Made by a program: the position numbers and the translations under genes. A stretch of DNA of 64,000 nt from Bicyclus anynana (lineage: Eukaryota; Arthropoda; Insecta; Lepidoptera; Nymphalidae), in assembly GCF_947172395.1 (NCBI RefSeq), contig NC_069094.1, positions 8,546,292-8,610,291 on the forward strand. The letters are read 5' to 3'. Below are positions 21,798 through 32,775 of this stretch, one piece after another; the stretch's first letter is position 1; every line of letters begins with the position of its first letter. A model generated the notes under the pieces. That model did no database searches. It saw only the letters and a list, made by a program, of their open reading frames with translations, and had not been told where the DNA came from.

Positions 21798-22245
21798 TAT
21801 AAAATGTTGTTTTATTTATCCTAAAACATGTATGAATTTGGATGCTAAATTATAAAACATTTAATCCGTAATTACATCCTTTTCATTTTATGTTTATTAT
21901 AATATTATATTATACACAAAGCAAACCCCGCATTGTATACAACAAGACCGTAAAATCCAATATACAACATAATTTTGTATCTTGTCAACAGAAAATAAAT
22001 GAAAATTCTCAACAAAGTGTGAAAGCAACCACAACCGCCAATTAATAAATATGTTGGCACCCGAGGGAATTATATGAACTTCCTTTATTATCGAGGAAAA
22101 TTATTTGATGTTGCAGATAAAAATACGTAAGCGGTTTTTTTTTATTCATGTATTTTACTTTACTCTTTACACTTTTAAAATAATAATTAATTCAATTGAC
22201 TGATTATGCGATAATTTCAAGTTAATTTATAGGTAAATTCGTTAT
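21798..22245. other. Unassigned AT-rich
   Basis: Nothing recognised. Confidence 0.5.
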
Positions 22246-22350
22246 ACGCTTCGAAAACTAGAAAAATGTATGGGAATGACAAATCTTGATTACGTGGCCT
22301 CTCGATAGCAAATGTCATTTCCATACATTTTTTCTAGTTTTCGAAGCGTT
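22246..22350. mobile_element. Fold-back MITE, ~105 bp
   Basis: ACGCTTCGAAAACTAGAAAA starts both arms (right arm reversed). The arms run about 38 bp to TATGGGAATGACA/TATGGAAATGACA, with a short loop containing ACGTGGCCTCTCG. Confidence 0.8.
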
Positions 22351-22409
22351 TGCGATCGTAGAAAGAGAATCGACGTGGCACGTGGCTACAGCGGCAGGTT
22401 TCAAGGGTC

Positions 22410-22473
22410 ATGTTTATTATAATATCAACTGATGATGATGATGAACATCATCAGTTGATATTATAATAAACAT
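22410..22473. repeat. Perfect 28-bp hairpin, 8-nt loop
   Basis: 22410-22437 and 22446-22473 are exact reverse complements. Most of the loop and the stem apex are ATG/CAT repeat units. A partial extra copy (ATATCAGTTGATAT) follows. Confidence 0.85.
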
Positions 22474-22552
22474 ATCAGTTGATATGATATAAACATTACA
22501 ATGATTTATAATTAAAGGTGTATGACTGTTGTTCTCTGGGGCAATCCTCGAC

Positions 22553-22673
22553 TTTTTTTTAAGAACATTTGCCATATTTTTTAAATATGACCAATATTCC
22601 CTTTCCCCTCCAAATAGTTGGGAAAGACTCTTAGTCCGGTCCCTTTACCACTGAGGTATTGAGGCTAAATGTG
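22553..22673 (-). mobile_element. SINE-D copy
   Basis: Reversed SINE-D: AATATTCCCTTTCCCCTCC, TAGTTGGGAAAGACTC and TGAGGTATTGAGGC (head). The B-box region is deleted. Confidence 0.65.
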
Positions 22674-23145
22674 CATTATGAAGTGATTTCTACCACTTTG
22701 ATGTACTCGTATTATGTCTAACATGCCACATTTCAAACTTCTAAGTTTAGAGGCAGTAGTCCAAATTTAACTTGCAAGATTTGATTACAGACAGTAGACT
22801 CAGGATAGGTTAGTTACTAAATTAAACTGAAGCGGATTGAACGTGTTTGTGGCAAGATTTTACAATAACGCAAACTGAATTAATGTAATTGTTAATTGAT
22901 TTTTTAGGTTAGGATAAGATATTTATTCAGTGAACTTAATATATTGATCTAATTACACATCTAAGAAGACGCATTTTTTTCTCTACATAAAGGTCAGATT
23001 TATAAGGAATACAAATTTTCATTCTATTTTGAAGCCTGTAACACAAGCATTAGCGTTAGTCTAAGATCTGAATTATAAATGACCTTCACCAACCTGTTTA
23101 TTATAATCTACTCTACTACTACTAGTATTAAGTTAAAAATATTAA
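22674..23145. other. Unassigned
   Basis: Nothing recognised. Confidence 0.5.
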
Positions 23146-23359
23146 GGGAGATGCCACACGGTGCGGTGCGGTAGCGGCGCGGCGCCGTAGCGGTGCCGCT
23201 ACGACGTCCCGCATACAAATATCAATGATATGCCACATGGTGCGTTCCGGCGCCGCGCCGCAGGCACACTTTCTGCTACGGCGCCGCAGACCACGTGTGT
23301 ACAGCGTCGCGGCAAAACGTATCCGGCGCAGCGCCGCACCGCACCGTGTGGCTTTACTC
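23146..23359. mobile_element. GC-rich MITE with TAA flanks (MITE 1)
   Basis: TIRs GGGAGATGCCACACGG (left) and GAGTAAAGCCACACGG (reverse of right), followed inward by GTGCGGTGCGG on both sides. TAA lies at 23143-23145 and 23360-23362. The interior is a maze of GCGGCGC words and yields spurious open frames on both strands. Confidence 0.7.
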
Positions 23360-23362
23360 TAA

Positions 23363-23471
23363 GAGCGCGGGCACACGATGCGTTGCAGCGGCGGTGCGAC
23401 GCCGGAGCGATGTCGCTGCGTCGTCTTACATAGAAATATCTGTGACATATCCGTACCGTAGGCCCCCGCTC
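23363..23471. mobile_element. GC-rich MITE with TAA flanks (MITE 2)
   Basis: TIRs GAGCGCGGGCACACGATGCG (left) and GAGCGGGGGCCTACGGTACG (reverse of right). TAA at 23360-23362 and 23472-23474. It shares its left TAA with MITE 1, so one element inserted at the TSD of the other. Confidence 0.75.
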
Positions 23472-23490
23472 TAAGTTTAGGTTGTCTAGA

Positions 23491-23795
23491 GAGCCGTGAT
23501 AGCTCAGTGGATTTGGCATTTGCCTTCCATTCAGAGGGCGTAGGTTCGAATCCGGACCGGAGCATGCACTTTTAACTTATATGTTATGTGTGTTTTAAGA
23601 AATTAAATATCATGTGAGTCAGTTGGTGAGAGAAAAACGTCATGAGGAAACCTGCGTATCTGAGAATTTTCTTAATTCTCTAGATACGTGAAGTCTGCCA
23701 ACTGGGCCAGTGTCGTAGCTTAGCCCCTAAAATTCTGAGAGGGAACCCGTATTCAACAGTAAGCTGTTAATGATGATGATGGTGATGATGAGGTA
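23491..23795 (+). mobile_element. SINE-B, near full length
   Basis: Head GAGCCGTGATAGCTCAGTGG, B-box-like GGTTCGAATCCGGACC, body with CTGAGAATTTTCTTAATTCT, and an ATGATGATGG-type tail at 23770-23791. Confidence 0.85.
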
Positions 23796-24399
23796 ACTTA
23801 ACAAACTAATGGCCAAATTATCACTGTTAATGGCAGCTTACTCGTAAGATGATGGGTGAAGGTCGTTTCTAATTCACATCTACTAAAACTAGTTATGTAT
23901 TTTAATATAAAATTACACCATGGTTCGTTGAACATCAAAGTAGCTTATCACGAAGACATACCTGTTTACACAAACTTCTCTCCGAAGCGATGTGTGGAAC
24001 CCGCGTTTATAGACTTATGGAAGGCAGAAGTTACTTCAAACGCTATCACCTGCAGAGTTTCGTAATAGTTTTCAAGAGATGCTTATGCAAGTTTTTATTT
24101 TCCTCGCAATTTCGCAATAACCGTAAAAACCTACTAAAATTATATAGTATCATTTCATCCACAGTATGAGTTAAAAGTTTTTTATTAAAAAAATGAATTT
24201 TGTGAAAGAACAAAGTTTGAAAACGGCAAATATTTATATTTGGTTTGGCTCAGCAAACGCTTTAGCTAGTTAAATATTACTGTTTGATAATCCTTATGCT
24301 TAAGTGACAATTTTGGTTTAAAAAACTTATTTCATTTTCTATTGAAATAATGCTTATAATGTATTCATAACTTCGTTTAAATGGGCTCTAAAATTTCAC
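23796..24399. other. Unassigned
   Basis: A 69-codon frame at 23856-24065 is unrecognised. Nothing else seen. Confidence 0.45.
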
Positions 24400-25390
24400 T
24401 TTTTAAACCTTTCAAGTAGAGCTTTTGTTTGATCGAAATTTTTATAATTATTTAAAAAAAAATAAAAGTTATCAAAGAAGCCTTTGGAGTAGTAAGTATC
24501 AAGCAAGCTCTTTAAATCTTTGATAAATCCTAATACATCCCTTGGGGCAATATTCGAGCAAGCCTGATGTTGAATAGCCTTTCAAATAAAGCTATACCTA
24601 CCTAAATTGACAGTTGTTTATTTTAGGTTATAAAAGAGTAATTTGAAAACTTTTGTTGGATAGTAATTTTCATCATTATTTAAAAACATAATGAGTTATT
24701 ATAGAAGCCTTTGGAGTAGTAACAAGTAGGTATTGGTCAAGCAAGCTCTTTAAATCTCGGATACCACCTAATACATCCCTTGGCGCAATATTCGGGCTAG
24801 CCCGATGTTCAATAGCCTTTCAAATAAAGCTTTACCTAAATTAACAGTTTGTTTATTTTAGGTTATAAAAAAGTAACTTGAAAACTTTTGTTGGATAAAA
24901 ATTTTCATCATTATTTAAAAACATAATGAGTTATGTATTTGAGCCTTTGGAGTAGAAACAAGTATTGGTCAAGCAAGCTCTTTAAATCTCGGATAACTCC
25001 TAATACATCCCTTGGGGCAATATTCGAGCTAGCCTGATGTTCAATAGCCTTTCAAATAAAGCTATACCTAAATTGACAGTTTGTTTATTTTAGGTTATAA
25101 AATAGTAACTTGAAAACTTTTGTTCGATAGAAATTTCCATCATTATTTAAAAACATATATTTATAGAAGCAAATAAAGCTATACCTAAATTGAAAGTTTG
25201 TTTATTTTAGGTTATAAAAAAGTAACTTGAAAACTTTTGTTGGATAAAAATTTTCATCATTATTTAAAAACATATATTTATAGAAGCCTTTGGAGTAGTA
25301 ACAAGTATTGGTCAAGCAAGCTCTTTAAATCTCGGATAACTCCTAATACATCCCTTGGGGCAATATTCGAGCTAGCCCGATGTTGAATAG
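24400..25390. repeat. Tandem array, unit ~236 bp, about 4.3 units
   Basis: CCTTTGGAGTAGTAA-type unit starts lie at about 24481, 24708, 24944 and 25287. Each unit also has CAAGCAAGCTCTTTAAATC, TAATACATCCCTTGG and TTTATTTTAGGTTATAAAA. The 343-bp spacing between the last two starts is one unit plus a 107-bp unit that lost about 130 bp (25172 region). The units are similar but not identical. No coding frame runs through the array. Confidence 0.9.
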
Positions 25391-25745
25391 AATCGATATT
25401 CTTTAGTGGCGCTGGTACCGGGTTTGGGCGGAGTTGTGTCGAGTCCGCGCACTTAGAGAGAAATGGAGTAACCCATTTTAAGCTAGGATAAATTGCACCC
25501 CGTGCACTGCAGGTTTGCTGGAAAGTTGCCCACTGACAACTCTCACCTTAGATTAGATACGGGTTTTTATACCGCAACGCCATTTTGTAGCTTTAATTTT
25601 TTCCATATTTTCACACTTGCTGTGAAAAAATTACTGATATAAAAAGCTGTTGTACCACTGTTAAATTGTACCCTTGCCTTCAGTAAGATCTTGAAAGGCC
25701 TACCTACACTTTAAACATTGCCTTAAGATTATCATATTATACTAG
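25391..25745. other. Unassigned, less AT-rich flank of the tandem array
   Basis: 25400-25560 contains CTGGTACCGGGTTTGGGC and CACCCCGTGCACTGCAGG. It may belong to the same element as the array, but no terminus is visible. Confidence 0.4.
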
Positions 25746-26058
25746 CGAACCGTGATAGCCCAGTGGATATGTTATATGACCTCTTCCTCCGATTCTGGAA
25801 GGTATCGGTTTGAATTCGGTCTGGGGCATGCACCTCCAACTTTTCATATGTGTGCATTTTAAGAAATTTAATATCACGTGTCCTAAACGGTGAAGGAAAA
25901 ACATCGTGAGGAAACCTGCATACCAGAGAATTTTGTTAATTATCTGCGTGTGCGAAGTCTACCAATGCGCATTGTGCCACCGTGGTGGATACGTGGTGGC
26001 CTAACCCTTCTCGTTTTGAAAGGAGACTCGAGCTCAGCAGTGAGCTGAATGTGGGATG
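25746..26058 (+). mobile_element. SINE-B, near full length
   Basis: GAACCGTGATAGCCCAGTGG head, B-box-like GGTTTGAATTCGGTCTGG, ending GCAGTGAGCTGAATGTGGGA. The repeat tail is reduced to GATGA. Confidence 0.8.
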
Positions 26059-26200
26059 ACTAGCGAACACCCACAACTTCGTCCGCTCTTAAAACTCCTT
26101 AATCCGGCCCTGTCGCAAAATACGTTCGTCTAGTAACGACTTCTAACTATAAACTACCTAAATTCTTTCTTTGTATGTCCAGCGGTTTTCAATATTTCGT
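26059..26200 (-). mobile_element. Helitron-like H1 relative, decayed
   Basis: CTAGCGAACACCCACAACTT then CGTCCGC resembles the reversed H1 3' end. The remainder is diverged and the far end is not defined. Confidence 0.4.
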
Positions 26201-26218
26201 AATATTTTAAATTTTTAA

Positions 26219-26501
26219 CGGGCTTCGTGGAGCAGTGGTATGCGCGATGGATTTACTAGACGGAGGTCCCGGGTTCGATCCCCCGCTGGGCCGGTTGAAG
26301 TTTTCTTAATTGGTCCAGGTCGGTCTTACCATCCTACAGGTAAAGACGTACCGCTAAGCGATTTAGCGTTCCGGTACGATGTCGTACAGAAACCGAAAGG
26401 GGTGTGGATTTTCTACCTCCTCCTAACAAATTAGCCCGCTTGAATCTTATATTGCATCATCACTTACCATCAGATGAGATTGTAGTCAAGAATAAAAAAA
26501 A
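26219..26501 (+). mobile_element. SINE-A, full length
   Basis: Head CGGGCTTCGTGGAGCAGTGG, B-box-like GGGTTCGATCCCCCGC, body CGATTTAGCGTTCCGGTACG, end TTGTAGTCAAGAATAAAAAA. Confidence 0.85.
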
Positions 26502-27157
26502 CTATATCTAGCCAAATTATAAATTCTCAATTGATCCAAACTGGGAAGAGAAACCAGGACCATTGCATTACAATCTGCGACAGAAAAGCCCAATGACCAT
26601 CTGGCTCACATAATGACAGATTAGTCATATATATTCGTAGTATTTCTTAAGTATAAGAAATTCTCTTGGTTATATTATAAAGTAATCTATTCAAAATAAT
26701 TTTCTTTTATAGTCAATATTAAAAATTAACGACAAGTAGTTTATAATATTCACCATAATGTCTATGTCATTCTCAAGAAAATTCCTTATTCAACTTCGTT
26801 AACTACTAAACTTTATTCATTAAGGTGTATTGTTCAACAAATTACTAATCGGTCAAACACGGACGATTCCCCCTAATCTTTTACAAAATTTAGCTGAATT
26901 CTTGTTTCGAAACTATGCTTTATTTCATAAATTGTTTTGAATCTTCAATAGCTCTGCGGTTTATATTTAGTGAGCAAGGAAAATAATTGTAAATTATTTT
27001 TGATACCTGAATTAAAATTGTAAATGGATTTTTTTTTTGCTTTGTTTTCTTCGAGACCGAGAGAACGTCGAGAAAAGATTGTGATTATTATTTCAGTTGA
27101 CAAAATCATATTTTTTCAACTACAACTATGTAGTATGTAGTAAAAATAAGTATACAC
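26502..27157. other. Unassigned AT-rich
   Basis: Nothing recognised. 26535-26600 (AACCAGGACCATTGCATTAC) may be an old SINE head. Confidence 0.45.
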
Positions 27158-27455
27158 TTCAACCCATAATCGGCTCACTGCTGAGCTCAAGTCTCCTCTC
27201 AGAATTAGAGGGGTTGGGCCAATAGTCTACCACGCGGGCCCAATGCGGATTGGAAGACTTCACACACGCAGAAAATTAAAAATTCTCTGGTATGCAGGTT
27301 TCCTCAAGATGTTTTCCTTCACCGTTTGAGACCTGTGATATTTAATTTCTTAAAATGCATGGAACTGAAAAATTCTAGGTGCATGCCCCGGAATGGATTC
27401 GAACCTCCCCGGAATCGGAGGCAGAGATCATATCCACTAGGCTGTCACGTTATAT
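27158..27455 (-). mobile_element. SINE-B, near full length
   Basis: CCATAATCGGCTCACTGCTG to GGATTCGAACCTCCCCGG and ATATCCACTAGGCTGTCACG. Confidence 0.85.
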
Positions 27456-29058
27456 TGCGAGTGTCTATTTGACTGTACGAGTGCCTTTTCGGCTTAACGA
27501 GTAACTATTGTGACATATAATAAAATTTACAACAAAATGTACGCCATAACTAAGAGCTTAAAAACAAAATAGTCTTTTTTTTAAAATATACTTTAAAACC
27601 ATCAAACAAAAGCCATTGATTCAATTTGATTATAAATGTAAAACGGTCAATACTATGAATAATTGCATATTTTTCTTTCCATCTTTGTCGATAGCTGCCG
27701 CATACATTACTACCGCGGTTGTCAGATTCATTTACATAATACTCTGAGCGTACAGTGGAATTTAAAACCCGCCGAGACGGGAAGAAAGGATACCAAGATA
27801 AAGTTACCGGAGATTTATCCGATAATCCCCGACTTCGTATGCAAAGTAAGGACCAATTGCAGCGATTGCTTTCGACGTAAAATGCAGGCTCTACCTTCAA
27901 GTACGATAATCAATTTATAGAACGAAGAAATATTTTAATACGTATATTTTTTTGCAACTGACAACTGGGAAATATCTGCAAGGGATCGGTAACTGTGGAA
28001 AGGATTGAAGGTTTTTGTCCAAAGGGACAATCGGACAAAGATGCCTGATTAAAGGCTTATTATGTTATTTTTAACGGTGGCATTTCAGTACGCCCTTTAA
28101 AAAATCGGATTAGACACAGAATATAATTAACACAATTTTAAAAGAATTAAAAATCAGTACTTAATGTTAAATTTCAAAACAAAGACGGGTACAAAGTACA
28201 ATTACAGTATAAAGACAGAAGTTAGAATTATACTAAATTATTGAATTTACTATAAAAAAAATCTTATTATTTAGTACAGTTTTTCCATGCACCCTGCCCA
28301 TTGACAATTTTGCACGAGTATTAAATCTAAATTAAATTTTTTTTTACGAATTATTTTGTAAAAAATATTAGTGTGCCTACAGTTTGAAATAATTCATTAT
28401 TAGCAACCAATACGAGGAGATCCTAAAATACGACGCCCTTCTTTTTTAATAGACAGTCGTTATTTCCGACCCAAGATAAGAAATCCCTTAAAGGGTGACC
28501 CAATACTTAATAACATTATAGATCTGATAACTTATCTCGATGGCATACCTATTTGGAAGGTATCCAAGCCATTTGCCACTACGCCATAGTAACGCGATAG
28601 AAGATAATATATAGCTCACAACCACTTTAGAAGGAAAAATATTAAAGAAACCACTAAAAGAATACAACAAATGAATGTCGTGTTTACAAAAAATCGTTCA
28701 AATGTTTAAATACTAATATGTTAATAAATATGTTTTAGTACAATTTCTACTACCACTACTCAAAACACAAACTCTAATTGCATCTCTTCAATAAGAACAA
28801 TGTTTATTTTGCATCGTCAATGTTGCATTTGTTAATATTTTTACTTTATTAAAAATAAAGTTGGTGTTAACTAAAATATCTTTAAAATAAAACTGCGACT
28901 TCCAAATATGAATAACGGTGCACTTATACGGAAAATGTATGGAATAGTTATTAAGCAATAACACCTACCAACAACAAACAAGCAACAGTACTAGTACCTA
29001 CAAATCAATCTGGAGTAATTATTGAATCTAGAGCAGATTCAATAAAAGTCAGCAATAT
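27456..29058. other. Unassigned; non-repeat patch 27680-27905
   Basis: 27680-27905 is GC-richer than its flanks and has overlapping frames on both strands (85 codons plus, 116 codons minus), neither recognised. The rest is AT-rich without signal. Confidence 0.4.
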
Positions 29059-29105
29059 TGCTCAATAAGTTCCTAAATACTGTGTACTTAGGAACTTATT
29101 GAGCA
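29059..29105. repeat. Perfect 18-bp hairpin, 11-nt loop
   Basis: TGCTCAATAAGTTCCTAA at 29059-29076 is the exact reverse complement of 29088-29105. Confidence 0.85.
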
Positions 29106-29908
29106 TTGAGCATACTACTTGCAGAACAACTTAAGGTATTGCAGTAGTCATAACGTAAGTGAAGCTTTGTCTAATGCCAGAAACTGCCCGGGTGGCGTGG
29201 GAAGTATCAGGGAAAGTAAGCAGGAAAGTTGTGTGGCCACGTTACTCGCCCTGCCGCGAATATTCGTGTTAATATTTCCACAAAATTTCGCGCGAGTATT
29301 TCCGCAAGTGTATGGCCAGGTAGGGCAACATCGTGGCAACGCAAGGGGCAACACGAGGAGCATAGAATGGGTGCCGGGTAAGAAGATCCAACAATAATGT
29401 CAAAATGGATTCAATCCTTTGTAAGATAAGTCATGTTTTGCAAGAATTAATAAGTATAATTTATTAAAAAAAAAACAGGTCTAAAGAAAACCATAGTCAA
29501 AATTATGTGTTTGTAATGTTTTTGTTTTGTTTAATAATGTGCCTTTACACCATAGCGGTTACCAATTTATTACTCGCAACATTAAAAATGCAATCAAATA
29601 AAAAACCAACAAAAATGCAATGTATCCTTTCAGAGTTGAAAGCTTCAGCTCATTATGAGGTAGCTATTAATATATAATAGGGCTTTCATTTCATTGAAAG
29701 GTCGCTATAGTAAATGAAAGCAATAAGCCAAGACCGCTTGCCTCATGCTTTTATGCTAGACCTTTAATGCAAAGTATTGGCAAAGATTGAATGTTCATAT
29801 TTAAGCGTCCAGTATGCGCTCTAAGAGTCTCATCACATTGGCAAATTGCATGTAAGTTCTACGTCAAAACCACAACAAGCGCAGCTCAGGAAATATACTA
29901 TGTTGTAC
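29106..29908. other. Unassigned; GC-richer island 29170-29395
   Basis: 29170-29395 carries overlapping plus (92 codons) and minus (71 codons) frames without recognisable domains. It contains GGAAGTATCAGGGAAAGTAA and CACAAAATTTCGCGCGAG. Could be a promoter-like island or an unclassified repeat. Confidence 0.35.
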
Positions 29909-29910
29909 AT

Positions 29911-30872
29911 GTACAGCTCGTGCGCATTCAATTGACACCTCACTCGAATGACGTTTTATAATGGTACCGAGTGCAAAAAAGTTTTGATTTATCAGTGTCC
30001 GACCGAACTTTCGATTTCGGCCATTGCTCTTCTGATATCGTTGTTGAAAAATATTGAAATAAGCGATGTTTTTTATTACAAGAGATCAAAGCGAGATTTG
30101 CTTATGTTAATAGTTTACTTATTAATAGTAGTAAATAATATTAAAAGTTATGTTCTTTAATAAAAAAGTTATGTGCGTCGAACGCTGCCAAACGCATACA
30201 TTTGGTAAATTTGTTCCAGAGTGTATATTATGTGTTTGAAAAGAATTTTAAATTCAATTTAATGTAACTACTAAAAATTTTCTTTTATGCGAAAAATTAC
30301 AACATGATTATGCGGAAGTTTCTGTTTCGGTCAGATTTGGCCGAAACTAAGACTGAAGCCGAAATTCATTTTCGGTTTCGGTTTCACCGTTATCAGTGGG
30401 GTTAACTGTGATGCTAACGCGCTTAGCGCCGTCGCGTGGGGATGTTTTTTATTACTCTAAAAACTTTCTTGAGATCTGCTGATGTTAATAGTTTACTTAT
30501 TAATAGTAATAAATAATATTCAAAGTTATGTTCTTTAATAAAAAAGTTATGTCGAACGCTGCCAAACGCATACATTTGGTAGATTTGTTCCAGAGTGTAT
30601 TTTATGTGTTTGAAAAGAATTTTAAATTCAATTTAATTTAACTACTAAAAATTTTCTTTTATGCGAAAAAGTAAACATGATTATGCGGAACTTTCTGTTT
30701 CGGTCAGATTTGGCCGAAACTAAGACTGAAGCCGAAATTCATTGTCGGTTTCGGTTTCACCGTTATCAGTGGGGTTAACTGTGATGCTAACGCGCTTAGC
30801 GCCGTCGCGTGGGGAACCGGGAAGAGGGTCGAGTTTCGAGCAAGGTCTCAGTTAATTCGCACGAGTTATACA
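29911..30872. mobile_element. TIR-bounded element with internal duplication
   Basis: The left end (ACAGCTCGTGCGCATTC, AATTGACACC) and the reversed right end (ATAACTCGTGCGAATT, AACTGAGACC) form an imperfect inverted repeat of about 30 bp. Exact termini and TSD are not certain. Inside is a two-copy direct repeat. The motif TTTCGGTCAGATTTGGCCGA occurs in both copies. Confidence 0.6.
30065..30820. repeat. Two-copy direct repeat, ~377-bp spacing
   Basis: GATGTTTTTTATTAC begins at about 30066 and again at 30443. Both copies continue with ATGTTAATAGTTTACTTATT, CATACATTTGGTA, GGCCGAAACTAAGACTGAAG and GATGCTAACGCGCTTAGCGC. Beginnings and a few bases differ. Probably two units of a tandem array inside the TIR element. 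Confidence 0.85.
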
Positions 30873-31121
30873 AAGTGTAATGTGACAGCATGCTGCATGT
30901 GTGAGAGAACACATCAAACAATAGCACTTCATGCGTACAACGTCAATGTAATACAACAATTTCCATAATTTTTCAAGTTATTTTCACGTTACTTTAAATG
31001 TTAAAACATTTAAATTTTAATGTAACGTGTGCGTTTTACATAATAATGGAATAAAGAAACGGCGGTTTGTATTATAATACGTGAGTTTTCTCGTCAATTT
31101 GTAGGAATGTAACGGTTAGAG

Positions 31122-31451
31122 TTATACTTCCATTCTACATACAAAATTAAGTCTATCTGGCCCGATTTGTATGAACTTTGGTTTATAGATAAATTGTACC
31201 TTGGAGCAGCGCATAAGGCAAAGGTTTTTTATCACGGATAAGTCCATGGTTCCTTCGGGATTTGTACAAAAAGCATAAGCAGCTTTGCTGTCTTCCAATA
31301 GAATAAGTATGGTTGCCAACTTGCCAGTGAAATAAAATACACATAAGAACCACAGAATAAAGATGATCCAGAATGAGTATTTACAAGCAGCATGGTGAAG
31401 CCGATTAAACTTATAAAAAAAACACGTCACGCGTCTCTTTGACATCCGCAT
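31122..31451 (-). CDS. Hypothetical small membrane protein, 109 aa (tentative)
   Basis: I do not recognise this protein. The frame runs from ATG at 31451 (a second in-frame ATG lies two codons on) to TAA at 31122-31124. It has a basic N-terminus (MSKRRVTC), a hydrophobic stretch at about residues 26-50 (YSFWIIFILWFLCVFYF onward) long enough for one membrane span, then a tail with CTNPEG and CLMRC, giving several cysteines outside the membrane segment. It matches none of the repeats here and lies between two repeat-rich blocks. Against it: isolated, short, no polyadenylation signal close downstream on the minus strand, no intron evidence. It could be a single-exon gene, one exon, or chance. 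Confidence 0.25.
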   Translation of the reverse strand: MRMSKRRVTCFFYKFNRLHHAACKYSFWIIFILWFLCVFYFTGKLATILILLEDSKAAYAFCTNPEGTMDLSVIKNLCLMRCSKVQFIYKPKFIQIGPDRLNFVCRMEV

Positions 31452-32152
31452 AAACAAACTTTTTTCATAATTTGTATTTCAAAATTAACACTAACAACAA
31501 TTACCTACGTAATTTAAAAAATAATCAATAATTACCAAAAATACTCCATCTTATTTATTTACTTTTTGTGAACAGTTTTTAATATATTTTAAACATAAAA
31601 CGCCATTCTTCTTGAATAATATTGAAAATTACTGATGCGACGCTTCGTGTCGTACTAACTCGAGCATGTATTCGTTTTTTATTTATGTATTTGGAGCGGC
31701 TACGACATCGTGTTCCGTGCGCTCAATCTGCCTATTAATTTTTAATCTGTGTGATGAACTAAGAGACTGCGCCAGACGTGCCTCATGTTATGAAAGCTCA
31801 AAATTTGTCAATCTAAGCTTTCACCATAGGTTAGTTAACCTACGGTAGCCAATTATGGTGTTTAGATCGCGGTGACATTTGAAGGTAACAGGTTCAAAGG
31901 GTGCAGTTCTTCAGTTGTCCAAGTAAAAATATTTTTTTGATATTATCTTATATATCATGAACCAGGAATGGAGAATGAACCGCATTGTGTGGAGGCTCAT
32001 TACAACAAGCTATCTGGAGTACAAAGAGCTATGTAGGGTTAGGTGTAATCTAGTTTTATTTATAAAATGATAGGGAGGTACAAAACATTATGTTATTAGA
32101 TGAATAAACTGTATAGAACCACTGGAGCAAGTTGTATATTACACATATTGTA
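31452..32152. other. Unassigned; region upstream of the 31122-31451 frame
   Basis: A divergent 60-codon ATG frame (plus, 31666-31848) starts 214 bp away. 31640-31900 is GC-richer and includes the palindromic ACCATAGGTTAGTTAACCTA near 31822. No promoter element is clear. Confidence 0.35.
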
Positions 32153-32775
32153 AGTCAAAGTCAAAGTCAAAATTCATTTATTTCAAATAGGCTTAGTTTA
32201 CAAGCTCTTTCGAAACGTCAGGTAATAATATTAAACTTAAGATAATGGTGATAATAATCATTCGAAAACTTAAAATTAAAGTTACGAGGGTTCCAAATGC
32301 GCCTTGGTCCAAGAAGAGCCCGCAACAAACTCAGCCAAGGTTTATTTTTTTTATTTATCACCATTTTACAAGCTTATTTAAAACTAAGCACACAGTCGTA
32401 TAATACAACCTTATACCACAGTCGTATAATTTAACACCAAGCTTTTTTATCATTTAAATACTCATTAACACTATAATAAGACTTTATAATAAGCTTGCGT
32501 TTAATAAACACTTTGAACTTTTTGAATGACATTCCAGTGGTAGTTTATTATAAAAACGTATGCAATTGCCCTTAAAAGAATTACTAATTTTTTGTAATCT
32601 AGTATGGTGTGCAACAATTTTATTTTTATTACTGACATTAATGTTATTACAATCACACCTTCTTTTAAAATTGCCTATGTTTTTATGTACATAAACTAAA
32701 TTCTCATAAATATATTGACTATGCACAGCCATTACCTTAAATTTTTCTCTTAACGACTCTCTAGGCCCCATTTTA
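32153..32775 (-). pseudogene. Jockey/CR1-type LINE: RT C-terminus plus 3' UTR
   Basis: The minus-strand frame 32771-32484 (95 codons) reads YENLVYVHKN, then the HHTRLQ and RFYNKLPLE region. This is the C-terminal pattern that follows the RT in Jockey/CR1-type LINEs (VHKN...HNTR...YNKLP, from memory). Below it (32483-32153) lies the 3' UTR, with CTTGGCTGAGTTTGTTGCGG and AAATGAATTTTGACTTTGAC on the minus strand. The rest of the RT and the endonuclease are absent, so it is a 5'-truncated dead copy. The shared 3' UTR identifies the fragments at 2551, 20553, 35222 and 53717. Confidence 0.75.

Noticed and set aside
23199..23565. GC-rich open frames on both strands
   Set aside because: They lie across two MITEs and a SINE head; GC-rich palindromic DNA opens frames by chance.
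24400..25390. CRISPR-like array
   Set aside because: Repeat units are over 200 bp, adjoining and diverged, with no spacers. It is a tandem repeat in a eukaryotic genome.
29119..29397. 92-codon gene in a GC-richer island
   Set aside because: Frames are open on both strands without a known motif; kept only as an unassigned island.
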